From assembly GCA_025963965.1 (NCBI GenBank), contig JAOPZS010000080.1, positions 16,790 through 80,789 of the forward strand: a DNA stretch of 64,000 nt, written 5' to 3'. The stretch's first letter is position 1; each line of letters opens with the position of its first letter. This DNA is from Solirubrobacterales bacterium. GTDB lineage: Bacteria; Actinomycetota; Thermoleophilia; Solirubrobacterales; Solirubrobacteraceae. Made by a program: the position numbers and the translations under genes. The notes beneath the pieces were generated by a model, which had not been told where the DNA came from, searched no databases, and worked only from the letters and a program-made list of their open reading frames with translations. Positions 1-9,788 of the stretch are shown one piece after another.

Positions 1-209
1 TCGTCACCCAGGACACGGGATTCTCGAACGTGCTCCCCACCGGCGAGGGCCTGTTCGCCGTCGAGAACGTCGAGCAGGCGGCGCAGGCCGTCGAGGAGAT
101 CAACATGGACTACCGGCGCCACTGCGAGGCTGCACGCGCGATCGCTGCGGAGCACTTCGAGGCGGCCGCGGTCGCCCGCAGGCTGCTCGACCAGCTGGGG
201 CTCACGTGA
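1..209 (+). CDS. Glycosyltransferase, C-terminal fragment (5' truncated by window edge)
   Basis: Frame from nt 3 reads VTQDTGFSNVLPTGEGLFAVENVEQAAQAVEEINMDYRRHCEAARAIAAEHFEAAAVARRLLDQLGLT*; alignable by eye with the C-terminus of the 819-1997 minus-strand protein. Confidence 0.75.
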   Translation, partial: VTQDTGFSNVLPTGEGLFAVENVEQAAQAVEEINMDYRRHCEAARAIAAEHFEAAAVARRLLDQLGLT

Positions 210-231
210 TCGACCAGCCGGGGCGAATCGC

Positions 232-846
232 TTGAGCACCGTCCTCGTGATCTGCGCGCATCCCGACGACGAGGCGATCGGGTGCGGCGGCACGCTGCGC
301 CGCCACGTCCTCGACGGGGACGAGGTCAGCGTCGTCTTTCTCACCTCCGGCGAGCGCGGCGGACACGGCAGCGAGGACCCGGGTGGGACCCGCGAGCGCG
401 AGGCGCACGAGGCGGCCGGCGTCCTCGGCATTCAGCGTGTCGAGTTCTGGCGCGAGCCGGATGGTCGCCTGCGAGCGAGTCGCGAGCTGACCGGCCGCCT
501 CGCGGCGCTGATCGCGAGGCTCGGTCCGGCGGTGCTGTACGCGCCACACCGCGCCGACGATCACGCCGATCACCGGGCAGCGGCGAGGCTCACGCGTCGT
601 GCGCTCACAGCCGCCGGACATCACGCGGAGCTGCGCTGCTTTGAGATATGGGCGCCGATCATCGAGATCTCCGCGGTGATCGACATCTCCGCCGTGATCG
701 AGGACAAGCTGCGCGCGATTCGCTGCTACCGCAGCCAGTGCGCCGTGATGCCGTTCGACGCCGCCTTCGAGGGACTCGCCCGATATCGCGGCGAGATGCA
801 CAGCTGGCCGGGCGGCCCCTACGCGGAGGCGTTCTCCGAACGCTGA
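232..846 (+). CDS. PIG-L/LmbE-family N-acetylglucosaminyl deacetylase
   Basis: N-terminal VLVICAHPDDEAIGCGGTL and HRADDHADHRAA motifs; TTG start. Confidence 0.9.
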   Translation: MSTVLVICAHPDDEAIGCGGTLRRHVLDGDEVSVVFLTSGERGGHGSEDPGGTREREAHEAAGVLGIQRVEFWREPDGRLRASRELTGRLAALIARLGPAVLYAPHRADDHADHRAAARLTRRALTAAGHHAELRCFEIWAPIIEISAVIDISAVIEDKLRAIRCYRSQCAVMPFDAAFEGLARYRGEMHSWPGGPYAEAFSER

Positions 847-1997
847 GAGGCGCGCGCTGACAGCGCGCCGTCGAGGATCGCGGCCGCGACCTTGCGCGCG
901 TCGAAATGCGTCTCCGCGAGCTCGCGTGCCGCGGACCGCTGCCGCTCGTAGTCGCCGGCGATCCTGTTGATGCCATCAGCAGCCTCCTGGAGCGAGCGAA
1001 AGCGTGCGAGGCCGTCGCCGCCATCGAGGGCCGCGTTCGGACCGGTGTGCTGGACGACAGCCGGCCGGCCGCTTGCGAGATAGCACACGGTGCGATCGCT
1101 GATCCAGGCGTTCTGCAACCGCATGCACGAGGGCTTCGCGCAGCTGAACTCGCCCTGTGAGGAGCGCACGTAGTCGCGGTAGGCCTCCGGCGTGGCGGCG
1201 ACGTCGCGCGTGTGCCGCAGCCGCCAACCGTGCCCCTCGAGCAGCCCGATGTCGGCTGCGTCGCCTGGGCCCGAGTTGATCGCGAGCTCCAGCGGCGCCG
1301 CCACCAGGGGAGGGAGCGCCGCGTACTCGAGGAACGTCACGCGCTTGTTGTTCTCATACCAGGGCTCTCCTTTGCCATCGGTCATCCACTCGTCCCCCCA
1401 CCAGCTCGAGACGGTTGTGAAGCCACGGCTCGGCGCCTCCTTCGCGAAAGGCCATTGAGCGAGGCTCACGGGCGGGCGGATGTGAAGCCAGTCGAGCCCG
1501 CACGAGGGAAACCTCGCAGCGGCTGTTCCCACGGTCTCACCGGTCGTGAAGTACACATCGTGATCAGCCACGTGCAGATGCCCCTCGTCGATCCACAGCT
1601 GCAGCAGGCCCGGGTCGATGTCGACGAGGCTCGTCCGCGAGAAGTGGCGCAGCAGGTCGGTATCGATCTCGTAGTGGAAGTTCACCAGCAGCTCGGCCTC
1701 GCGAAAGATCCTCTCCGCCTCGCGCTCGTCGAGCGTGAGATAGCTGCGCCGCTCGTCGCTTTCGCCGGAGTACACGATCAGCCTGTCGCGGAGGCCGGCC
1801 CCCTCCAGGCGGGCCGTCAGAGCCGCGATCCGGTGGGCGTCGGCGGCATGATCGCCGCTGGGTGTGATGCGCTCGAGCCACCAGACGTCACATCCCAGCT
1901 CACGCAGTCCGTGGACGTACTGGACGTACGCAGAGAAGTGCCCCCCGCCGCCGGGGAACTCGACAACCTGGTGCGCCGAGACGACGACCGTCGACAT
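819..1997 (-). CDS. Glycosyltransferase-like protein
   Basis: Long ORF with GT-B-like C-terminus (YLASGRPAVVQHTG...GLARFRSLQEAA); paralogous to the fragment at 1-209. Confidence 0.75.
   Translation of the reverse strand: MSTVVVSAHQVVEFPGGGGHFSAYVQYVHGLRELGCDVWWLERITPSGDHAADAHRIAALTARLEGAGLRDRLIVYSGESDERRSYLTLDEREAERIFREAELLVNFHYEIDTDLLRHFSRTSLVDIDPGLLQLWIDEGHLHVADHDVYFTTGETVGTAAARFPSCGLDWLHIRPPVSLAQWPFAKEAPSRGFTTVSSWWGDEWMTDGKGEPWYENNKRVTFLEYAALPPLVAAPLELAINSGPGDAADIGLLEGHGWRLRHTRDVAATPEAYRDYVRSSQGEFSCAKPSCMRLQNAWISDRTVCYLASGRPAVVQHTGPNAALDGGDGLARFRSLQEAADGINRIAGDYERQRSAARELAETHFDARKVAAAILDGALSARASQRSENASA
849..869. terminator. GC-rich hairpin at convergent gene ends
   Basis: GGCGCGC-GCTGACA-GCGCGCC perfect 7-bp stem just after the PIG-L stop, inside the 3' end of the opposing gene; no U-tract. 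Confidence 0.4.
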
Positions 1998-2006
1998 GGC
2001 GCGGAG

Positions 2007-2699
2007 CTAGTGCCCCCCCGAGGGCGACGGGAGGCTCGCGAAGTTCACGAGCTTGACCCCGATGCGCTCCAGCCGGTCGCGAACGCGCGGATCGCACAGC
2101 GTCCTCACCTCGGCCTCGCGCTCCACCGAGTAGGAGGACTCGAAGCCGTCACCCATGTAGCCCGGATGGCAGCCGAGCTCGGTGATCCCCGGCCCGAGCT
2201 CCGCATCGAACATCTCGAGCAGGCTCGCCACGCTGATCTGCTCGAGATGCGTCTCACCATCCCATTGGCCGTAGAAGCTGGAGAAGTAGCGCGCCTGGGA
2301 GTGCTCGCGCAGCGGCCGGCCCAGCTCGGCTGCGAAGGCGACGAACGAATCGCGCAGGCGCGGGTCGCGGTGGATGTTGTGGTGGGAGTCGACATGCGTC
2401 GGTCGCGCCCCCGTGATCTCCTCGAAGCGCGACAACTGCCGGTCGAGCTCGGCACGGCATTCGCTCGGGTCGATCGCCAGCTCGCCTCCCTCGGTCGTGA
2501 GCGTCGCGTGGAGTCCGACGCTGAGCTCAAGCGGATCGGGCAGCTCACCCGCGAGCTGCGCACTGGCCGGCGCATCCACCATCAGGCTTGCGCTGGTCAC
2601 TACTCCATCGGCGCAGGCCTCGAGAATGCCCCGGTTGATGCCGGTGCTCGCACCGAGATCGTCGGCGTTGACTATCAGGTACCTGGTGGCGGACTCCAC
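2007..2699 (-). CDS. ChbG/YdjC-family carbohydrate deacetylase
   Basis: YLIVNADDLGASTGINRGILEACADGVVTSASLMV; HVDSHHNIH; GTG start. Confidence 0.9.
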   Translation of the reverse strand: MESATRYLIVNADDLGASTGINRGILEACADGVVTSASLMVDAPASAQLAGELPDPLELSVGLHATLTTEGGELAIDPSECRAELDRQLSRFEEITGARPTHVDSHHNIHRDPRLRDSFVAFAAELGRPLREHSQARYFSSFYGQWDGETHLEQISVASLLEMFDAELGPGITELGCHPGYMGDGFESSYSVEREAEVRTLCDPRVRDRLERIGVKLVNFASLPSPSGGH

Positions 2700-2750
2700 G
2701 GCGATCAGGGCCTCGGGCGGGCCGCGAACTCTATCCGAGCGAGGCCGCTT

Positions 2751-4358
2751 CTAGCCGGTGCAGCCGCTCGCTCGCATCGCCCAGACGCCGATGCTCTCAC
2801 GCGCCTCCACGTGACAGTGGGCGCGCGCCCATGCCATCGCGGCCCCCGTTCTCGGGTCGCTCTGGAGCTGTGTGTCGACTTCCGAGACGATCAGCCAGAC
2901 AGTTCCGGCGCCGCGCCGCGCGAGGGCGGCGATCGTCGCGGCGCTCGGCGGCCCGTTCGGGACGCTGCCGTATCCGGTCCGGTCCTTGAACCCGGCCACG
3001 CCGGCGGGGAGCGGCAGGTCGCGCCATTCCTGGACGATCAGCTCCCCGTCGGTGGCCTTGAAGTCGCGGTCGTAGTACCCGAGCGAGGGCAGCACCTGGG
3101 CGCTGTCGATGATCGTCGGCTGACCCGCTGGGCGCTCGGCGCTGAGCCACGCCGCGACCGGCCGCCAGTCCTGCTGGACCTCGTCCCGCTGCCGGGCGTC
3201 GGCGAACACGGCGAGCGCCGCGAGCGCCGCGACGCAGGCGGCGGCCGGGACCATCGCGCGCGGACTGTCCCAGATGCGCTCGGCGGCGAGCCCCGCCAGC
3301 AGGCACAGGCCCGGCACCGACAGGATCACGTAGCGAGGCCAGAACAGCGGCTCCACGAAGGAGACCGCCAGCAGCGCCACTGTGGGCAACAGCCCCCAGG
3401 TCGCCGCGACCACCATCGCCGAGCGCTCGCGCGCCATCGCCGCGCCACGGGCGCGCAGGAGCGCCACCCCGACCAGCACGAGCCCCACGAGCAGGGTGAG
3501 CCAGCCGACGGCGCTGACTTTGGCGAACCCCGCGCTGAATTCCTGCAGCGCCAGTTCCGCCAGCGCACGATCTGTTTTGGGCAGCCAGTAGAGGGCGTTT
3601 CTCCTGGAGCGGGAGATCGAGGCGAACACGAGCAGCGGCAGGCAGCAGACGAGCAGCGCGAGCAGGGACCGCAGCCACGCCCGCAGCGCGGCGGGGCCGG
3701 CTTTGCGCGCCAGCAGAGCCTGCGCGGGCAGCGCCAGGGGTGCGGCGAACAGGTCGCAATAGGCCAGCGCGGCCATCGCCGCGACGTAGCCGACCCACGC
3801 CGCCCGTCCGCCCCGGACGTCGGCGGCTTGGCCTCCCGCCTCACCGTGTACGGATAGCGCGCGCGCCAGCGCTCCGAATGCCAGGCATGCGGCGAGCACG
3901 GTGAACGAGTACGCACGCGCCTCCTGGCTGTACCAGACCGCCATCGGGTTGACCGCCAGCAGCCCGGCTGCGACCCATGCCACGCGCCGGCCTCCGAACT
4001 GCCGGGCGCACCACCACAGCGCGGGCACGCTCGCCGCACCGGCGAGAACGGACGGCAGGCGCACGAGCTCCACGCTTGTTCCGAACAACCGGGTCAGCGG
4101 CCACAGGACGATCGAGTACAGCGTGCCGTTCGCTTCGTATGCGAACAGCGTCACCATCTGGCCGAGGCTGCGCTGGGAGAGCGCGAGCGAGTAGGACTCG
4201 TCGTTGAAGAGGCTGCGCGAGAGGCTGGTCGTCCGTAACGCAAACGCGATCACACTCAGCGCGAGCAATGCCGCCAGCTCGTTGGGTGAAATTTTCGACG
4301 CGGGGCGCGGGCGCGGCGCCGCGTCGGGTCGGTTCAGTAACTGCACATCGCCAGACAC
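2751..4358 (-). CDS. GT39/ArnT-like integral membrane glycosyltransferase
   Basis: Multi-TM protein with FNDESYSLALSQRSLGQM (acidic first-loop motif) and NPMAVWYSQEARAY. Confidence 0.85.
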   Translation of the reverse strand: MSGDVQLLNRPDAAPRPRPASKISPNELAALLALSVIAFALRTTSLSRSLFNDESYSLALSQRSLGQMVTLFAYEANGTLYSIVLWPLTRLFGTSVELVRLPSVLAGAASVPALWWCARQFGGRRVAWVAAGLLAVNPMAVWYSQEARAYSFTVLAACLAFGALARALSVHGEAGGQAADVRGGRAAWVGYVAAMAALAYCDLFAAPLALPAQALLARKAGPAALRAWLRSLLALLVCCLPLLVFASISRSRRNALYWLPKTDRALAELALQEFSAGFAKVSAVGWLTLLVGLVLVGVALLRARGAAMARERSAMVVAATWGLLPTVALLAVSFVEPLFWPRYVILSVPGLCLLAGLAAERIWDSPRAMVPAAACVAALAALAVFADARQRDEVQQDWRPVAAWLSAERPAGQPTIIDSAQVLPSLGYYDRDFKATDGELIVQEWRDLPLPAGVAGFKDRTGYGSVPNGPPSAATIAALARRGAGTVWLIVSEVDTQLQSDPRTGAAMAWARAHCHVEARESIGVWAMRASGCTG

Positions 4359-4441
4359 CGGCGCAGCGTACCGGTGTGATCCCGCGTATGTGAATCGCCT
4401 GCTGGATCACGGGCGCCGCGCGCGCCCCGTCGGCCAGGTGC

Positions 4442-4834
4442 TCAGCGCCCCGCCACACCCGCCGGCAGCAGCGCCTGGAAACTCCGATCGAGCTGGCTGA
4501 CGATGTCCTCGAACTCACCGGGGGAGACGGCGTCGGAGAGTGCCGCGAAGACCGCTCGGACGTGCTCGCGCGCCTCCTCCGGCGAGGCGCCCTCCCGATC
4601 TGCGACACGCGCGACGAACTCCTCGGCGTTCCAGTGGACGCCGGCCCCGGCGCCCGTCGTCAACGCCACCGTCTCCTTCAGCTCCTCCGGAAGCTGCGAG
4701 GCAAGGTCGTAGGGCTCACCGCCCGCCAGGCGCTGCGCCAGCGTGTTCAGCGTCGCTCGCACCGCCTTTTCAGCCTGCTGCCTGTCGAGGCCTGTGCGCT
4801 CCCGCACGTCTTTCATGAAGTCGCCGTACTGCAT
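4442..4834 (-). CDS. DUF2267 domain protein
   Basis: MQYGDFMKDVRERTGLDRQQAEKAVRATLNTLAQRLAGGEPYDLASQLPEELK; start preceded by AAGGAGGT. Confidence 0.85.
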   Translation of the reverse strand: MQYGDFMKDVRERTGLDRQQAEKAVRATLNTLAQRLAGGEPYDLASQLPEELKETVALTTGAGAGVHWNAEEFVARVADREGASPEEAREHVRAVFAALSDAVSPGEFEDIVSQLDRSFQALLPAGVAGR

Positions 4835-4986
4835 CTCGACCTCCTTCGAATCGCAGTGTGGGCTACGTCTGCCCAGAAGCAGGCCCGTCAAACCCCCGTC
4901 ACCCGACGTGCTGTGCGGGCACTCACGAGGTCCAGGTGGTCCTACGTGAGCCCGTTCGCCGGGCGCCCGGGAGGCCTGATCGACGG

Positions 4987-5019
4987 CCGCAGGGCGCGCG
5001 TCCTCAGCGCGCCCTGCGG
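4987..5019 (-). terminator. Hairpin downstream of galM (13-bp perfect stem, 7-nt loop, no U-tract)
   Basis: CCGCAGGGCGCGC-GTCCTCA-GCGCGCCCTGCGG immediately 3' of the galM stop. Confidence 0.6.
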
Positions 5020-5027
5020 AGCATCCG

Positions 5028-6293
5028 TCAATGAGCTGTCGAGAACGCGTAGATCGTGCTCGAGGTGAACGTCTGCCCGGGGTTCAGGACGGTCGTCGGG
5101 AAGCCCGGTTGGTTGGGCGAGTCGGGGTAGTGCTGGGTCTCCAGCGTGAACGCGTCGGACTGGCGATAGGTGCGCCCGCTGGTCCCGACGAGCTCACCGG
5201 CCAGGAAGTTGCCCGTGTAGAGCTGCACCCCCGGTTCGGTCGTGTATGTGCTCAGCACGCGGCCGCTGTACGGATCGAACGCACGGGCGGCCAGGTCCAG
5301 GCCGGAGCGGTCGCGGTTCAGCACCCAGTTGAAGTCGTAGCCGTGCGCCAGGACCATCTGTTCAAAGCCGCTGTTGATGTCCCGGCCGATCGGCTTCGGC
5401 CTCGTGAAGTCGAGCGGTGTTCCGGCGACGGGCGCCAGCTGCCCGGTCGGGATCAGGTTCGTGTTGACCGGCGTGTACCTGTCGGCGTTGAGCCACAGGA
5501 CCTGGTTGTTGACGGTTCCCGTCCCCTCCCCGGCAAGGTTGAAGTACGAGTGGTTCGTGAGGTTGATCACCGTCGGCTTGTCGGTGCTCGCCCTGTAGTC
5601 GATGCGCAGGGCGTTCCATCGGCTCAGCGTGTAGGTGACGGTGTTGGTGACTGTGCCCGGGAAGCCGTTGTGAGCATCCGGGTCGCTGTACGTGAGCCGC
5701 AGCGACGCGCCCCATGGGCCGCTCGACGGGGTCGCCTGCCAGACCTGCGTGTTGTAGGCGCCCGGACCGCCGTGCAGGGTGTTGGTGCCGTTGTTCTGCG
5801 GCAGGTGGTAGGTAACGCCGTTCAACGAGAACTGACCACCGGCGATCCGGTTCGCATAGCGCCCGACGATCGCTCCGAAGTACGTCGTCCCTGAGCCGCC
5901 GGACGGTTGCGGGTAGACGTTGTTCTGCACGTAGCCGGCGAGATCTTTGAATCCCAACGCCACGTCAGCGGGCCTGCCGAAACGGTCCGGGACGTTGATC
6001 GCCTGGACGATGCCGCCGTAGTTGGAGATGTTCACGCTCATCCCGTTGCCGTTGGAGAGCGTGTAGAGGTTGACGGTCTGCCCGCCGACGGTGCCCCACG
6101 GCCGGCTCGTGATGTTGAAGGAGCCCGGGCCGGGGCTCTCGTGCCAGCTGCGATGTGCGCGGCCGTGGCGCTTTCCGCTGTTCGCGGCGCCGGCGCGCGC
6201 GACGGCTGCGGCGATGACCGTCGCGGGCGCGACCGCCGCGGCTGCCGTCAGGGTGAGCGCGAGAGCTGTGCCCCTCGCGACGATCCGTGACAT
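5028..6293 (-). CDS. galM: Aldose 1-epimerase (galactose mutarotase), secreted
   Basis: Signal-like N-terminus; GRYANRIAGGQFSLNGVTYHLPQNNGTNTLHGG; TNHSYFNLAGEG; SD GGGAGG. Confidence 0.92.
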   Translation of the reverse strand: MSRIVARGTALALTLTAAAAVAPATVIAAAVARAGAANSGKRHGRAHRSWHESPGPGSFNITSRPWGTVGGQTVNLYTLSNGNGMSVNISNYGGIVQAINVPDRFGRPADVALGFKDLAGYVQNNVYPQPSGGSGTTYFGAIVGRYANRIAGGQFSLNGVTYHLPQNNGTNTLHGGPGAYNTQVWQATPSSGPWGASLRLTYSDPDAHNGFPGTVTNTVTYTLSRWNALRIDYRASTDKPTVINLTNHSYFNLAGEGTGTVNNQVLWLNADRYTPVNTNLIPTGQLAPVAGTPLDFTRPKPIGRDINSGFEQMVLAHGYDFNWVLNRDRSGLDLAARAFDPYSGRVLSTYTTEPGVQLYTGNFLAGELVGTSGRTYRQSDAFTLETQHYPDSPNQPGFPTTVLNPGQTFTSSTIYAFSTAH

Positions 6294-6563
6294 GACGTCC
6301 TCCCTCGGTTCGACTGGCTCTGCACTGGTGGTATGTGCGCGTTACCCCCGAGCGACGCCGGTATTCAACGACACGTGCGCCCCGAACCTGCTGCCCATGC
6401 GGCAGCTAGGAACTGAGCCGAGAAGCGCCCAGCACCTCTGTGCGGCGCGATTTAGAGATTCCCCCCGTTGTTCGGCTCTGCATGTAGCATCTCGAGGCGA
6501 ACGGGTAGCTCTCGTCCTGGAGGTCGCTTACGATTGCCGGCGCCGACTTTGCATAGGCAGTAT

Positions 6564-7445
6564 TTGAAGACATCGATCGCGGTCGCGGCAGCGGCGCTGC
6601 TCGTGGCGCTGCCCGCGGGGTCCGTCGCGCATGCACAGGTCTCGGCGAAGGCCGCCGGGAAGGCACCGGTGTCGGTGCTGTTCGCCGGCTCGCTCGTCAA
6701 CTACGCCGAACACGACCTCGGACCGGCCTTCCAGCGCGCCGCCGGATACAGCTTCGAGGGGTTCGGAGGAGGCTCGACCGAACTCGCGAACGAGATCAAG
6801 GGCGGCGTCCGGCAGGGTGACGTGTTCCTGAGCGCCTCGGCCACGGCGGACAGGGCCTTGGAAGGCTCGCGAAACGGCAACTGGGTGTCCTGGTACTCCT
6901 CGTTCATGGCCTCGCCGCTCGTGCTGGCGTACAACCCGCGCAGCAGGTTCGGCGCGGAGCTTGCCCACGGGAAGCCCTGGTATCAGGTGCTGACGCAGCG
7001 AGGGATCCGCGTCGGGCGGACCGACCCGAAGCTCGACCCCAAGGGAGTGCTGAGCGCTGAAGCGATCAGCGGCGCAGCGAGCAAGCTCCGCCTCCCGGCG
7101 CTGGCACGCGCAGAGGCGCGCTTCGAAACGTTCCCGGAGACGACCCTCGTCGGGCGGATGCAGGCCGGGCAGCTCGACGCCGGCTTCTTCTACGCGGTCG
7201 AGGCGAAGACCGCGAAGCTGGCGACGGTCAGCCTGGCCCCGGTGTACAAGTACGCCGAATACACCATCACGATCCTCAATCGGGCGCCTGATCGCGCAGG
7301 CGCGGCGAGCTTCCTCGGATATCTGCTGAGCGCCGATCGAAGCTACACGCTGAGGAAGGACGGGCTGAACCCGATGAAGCCACGATTCTCGGGCAGTCGC
7401 ACCGCGGTGCCCGCGGCGCTGCGCAAGCTCGTGGGCACGCACTGA
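6564..7445 (+). CDS. ModA/WtpA-like molybdate/tungstate ABC substrate-binding protein
   Basis: Signal peptide LKTSIAVAAAALLVALPAGSVAHA then VSVLFAGSLVNYAEHDLGPAF, VGRTDPKLDPKG; probable TTG start. Confidence 0.82.
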   Translation: MKTSIAVAAAALLVALPAGSVAHAQVSAKAAGKAPVSVLFAGSLVNYAEHDLGPAFQRAAGYSFEGFGGGSTELANEIKGGVRQGDVFLSASATADRALEGSRNGNWVSWYSSFMASPLVLAYNPRSRFGAELAHGKPWYQVLTQRGIRVGRTDPKLDPKGVLSAEAISGAASKLRLPALARAEARFETFPETTLVGRMQAGQLDAGFFYAVEAKTAKLATVSLAPVYKYAEYTITILNRAPDRAGAASFLGYLLSADRSYTLRKDGLNPMKPRFSGSRTAVPAALRKLVGTH

Positions 7446-9244
7446 GAGCGCTGCGCTCGAGCGCCGGCACCCCGCTGGCGTGGCTCGGCGGGCTGCTCGC
7501 GCTCTACCTCCTCGGGCCCGTCCTGGCATTCGCGATCCGCCTCGGCGGCGGAGCGCAGGCACCGCCGGGGCTCGGCTCGGCGCTGGTGATCTCGCTGTAC
7601 ACGGCCACGATCTCCACCGCGATCGTCGCGGCGCTCGGCATCCCGCTGGCGTACCTGCTGGCGCACGGCCGCGCCGCGCTGACGCGCCCGCTCACGGCGC
7701 TGATCGCGCTCCCCCTCGCGCTGCCGCCCCTGATCAGCGGATTGCTGCTGCTCTACCTCGTCGGTCCCTATACGACGCTCGGCAGGCTCCTCGGTGCCAA
7801 CCTCACCGACAGCACAGTCGGCATCGTGCTCGCCCAGACGTTCGTCGCCGCGCCGTTCCTCGTGATCGTCGCGCGCGCCGCGTTCGCGTCGGTGGACCCC
7901 GAGCTGGAGAACGTGGCGGCGACGCTCGGTCATGGCCGCACCGCGCGGTTCCGGCTGGTCGCTCTGCCGGCCGCGCTGCCCGGGGTCGCGGCGGGGCTGC
8001 TCCTGTGCTGGCTGCGCGCCTTCGGCGAGTTCGGCGCCACGTTGATCCTGGCCTACCACCCCTACACGCTGCCGGTCTTCACCTTCGTGCAGTTCAACGG
8101 CACGGGCCTGCCGGGGACGATGCTGCCGACGGCAGTGGCCCTCGGCGCGGCGCTGTTCGTGCTCCTGCTCGTCCAGCTCCCCCTCCCCCGCCGGCGGCAC
8201 AGGGCTCCGGCGCCGGGGGCACCGCGCCCGCCGGTCCCCAGGAGTCCCGCCCTGCTGGACTTCGCCGTCTCGAGGCAACTGGGGGGCTTCACGCTGGAGA
8301 CGGCCCACCGCGCAAGCGGCGCACGGCTCGCGATCCTCGGGTCCTCCGGTGCAGGCAAGACGCTCACGCTCCGGCTGATCGCCGGCCTGAGCCCCAATGC
8401 CCGCGGCCACGTCGAGGTCGGTGGTGATCGCGTCGATCGCGTCCGGACCGAGCGGCGTGGGATCGGCTACGTCCCGCAACAGCCTGCGCTGCTGCCTCGG
8501 CGCAGCGTGTGGCGGCAGGTCACGCTCGGGGCGAGGTGCGACGACACGCTCGCCCACCTCTGGATCGAGCGCCTGGGCCTCATCGGTCTCGAGGACCGCT
8601 ACCCCGAGGAGCTCTCAGGAGGACAGCAGCGGCGCGTCTCACTTGCGCGGGCGCTCGCCAACCAGCCACGTCTGCTGCTGCTCGACGAGCCCTTCACGGG
8701 CCTGGACGCGCCGGTCAGAAGGCGCATGGCGCGTGAGCTGCGCCGGCTGCAGCGAGAGTCGGGGATGAGCACGGTGATCGTCACGCACGACCCGGAAGAG
8801 GCCGCGATCCTCGCTGACGAGATAATCGTGATCGGCGCCGGACGGGTGCTGCAGAGCGGCACCCCGCGGGAGCTGTTCGGCCAGCCGCGCTCCCCGGAGG
8901 TGGCGGCGCTCCTGGGTATCGAGAACAGCCACGTCGGCACGGTCCTCGACGACGCGACGATCGTCTGCGACGGCGTCGAGATCGCGGCGCCCACCGAGGG
9001 AATGGAGCCTGGCGCACCGGTGGGCTGGGCGGTCGATCCCGAGCGGATCGCGCTCAGCGCGGACGGCCTCTACGCCGCTCGAGTGATCGACGTCATCGAG
9101 CTCGGCCGAAGGCGCGAGCTGACGTTGCGCGTCGGCAGCCTCGAGCTCGCGGTGCGCGGCGATCAGCTTCACGCCGACGTCGAGGACGCCGTGATGCTGG
9201 ACATCCCGGCCGATCACATATCGGTGTGGGCGCTCGGCGGGTGA
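7442..9244 (+). CDS. Fused Mo/W ABC transporter permease + ATPase (ModB-ModC type); N-terminus uncertain
   Basis: Permease EAA-like region (ENVAATLGHGRTARFRLVALPAALPG), Walker A GSSGAGKT, LSGGQQRRVSLARAL, TOBE-like C-terminus. Track start is GTG 7586; the frame is open upstream to 7442 and encodes a hydrophobic helix. Confidence 0.85.
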   Translation: MRALRSSAGTPLAWLGGLLALYLLGPVLAFAIRLGGGAQAPPGLGSALVISLYTATISTAIVAALGIPLAYLLAHGRAALTRPLTALIALPLALPPLISGLLLLYLVGPYTTLGRLLGANLTDSTVGIVLAQTFVAAPFLVIVARAAFASVDPELENVAATLGHGRTARFRLVALPAALPGVAAGLLLCWLRAFGEFGATLILAYHPYTLPVFTFVQFNGTGLPGTMLPTAVALGAALFVLLLVQLPLPRRRHRAPAPGAPRPPVPRSPALLDFAVSRQLGGFTLETAHRASGARLAILGSSGAGKTLTLRLIAGLSPNARGHVEVGGDRVDRVRTERRGIGYVPQQPALLPRRSVWRQVTLGARCDDTLAHLWIERLGLIGLEDRYPEELSGGQQRRVSLARALANQPRLLLLDEPFTGLDAPVRRRMARELRRLQRESGMSTVIVTHDPEEAAILADEIIVIGAGRVLQSGTPRELFGQPRSPEVAALLGIENSHVGTVLDDATIVCDGVEIAAPTEGMEPGAPVGWAVDPERIALSADGLYAARVIDVIELGRRRELTLRVGSLELAVRGDQLHADVEDAVMLDIPADHISVWALGG

Positions 9245-9283
9245 CGGAGCCTGCCGGCCGATCTCCGGTGATACGTTCCTGCG

Positions 9284-9694
9284 GTGCCCAGGCAGGAACG
9301 CCCCGACTTGTCGCTTGGTGAAGCCGCCAAAGCACTGGGCGTGAGCGTCGACACGCTGCGGCGGTGGGATCGGGACGGCAAGATCGAGACGAGACGAGAT
9401 GCACAGAACCGACGGCGCGTGGCTGCGGCCGAGGTCGAGCGTCTCACCGAGCGGCCCCCGCGCCATCTCACCGGTGCCCGCAGCTCCGCGCGCAACCGCC
9501 TCTCCGGCGTCGTACGCTCGGTCGAGGTGGACGGCGTGATGGCGCTCGTGGAGATCGAGGCAGGGCCGTTCCGGCTCACCGCGGCCGTCACGCGCGACTC
9601 GGTCGACGAGCTGGGACTCGAGCCCGGCGTGCAGGCGACGGCGATCGTCAAGGCGACCTCCGTGATGGTCGAACGCGGCGCGGGTTTCGCCTGA
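9284..9694 (+). CDS. HTH (MerR/excisionase-like) + Mop/TOBE molybdate-responsive regulator
   Basis: LSLGEAAKALGVSVDTLRRWDRDGKI followed by SARNRLSGVVRSVEVDGVMALVEIEAGPFRLTAAVTRDSVDELGLEPGVQATAIVKATSVMV. Confidence 0.88.
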   Translation: MPRQERPDLSLGEAAKALGVSVDTLRRWDRDGKIETRRDAQNRRRVAAAEVERLTERPPRHLTGARSSARNRLSGVVRSVEVDGVMALVEIEAGPFRLTAAVTRDSVDELGLEPGVQATAIVKATSVMVERGAGFA

Positions 9695-9788
9695 GCCGGC
9701 CGTGATTCTCCGCGGTCGAGCGGCGTGGTGAACGTCAGCCGCCGGAGACTGAGCTCACAGCCCGCTCCCAGCCCGCGCGTCAGGAGCT

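Noticed and set aside
1212-3857. 881-aa plus-strand ORF
   Set aside because: Antisense to the GT, YdjC and GT39 genes; Arg/Pro/Gln-rich composition, no domain motifs: typical GC-rich shadow ORF.
6390-6406. GCTGCC-CATGC-GGCAGC hairpin upstream of the Mo/W transporter, considered as Moco/tungsten riboswitch
   Set aside because: Single 6-bp stem; no recognisable riboswitch architecture by eye. An Infernal scan of 6294-6563 would be decisive.
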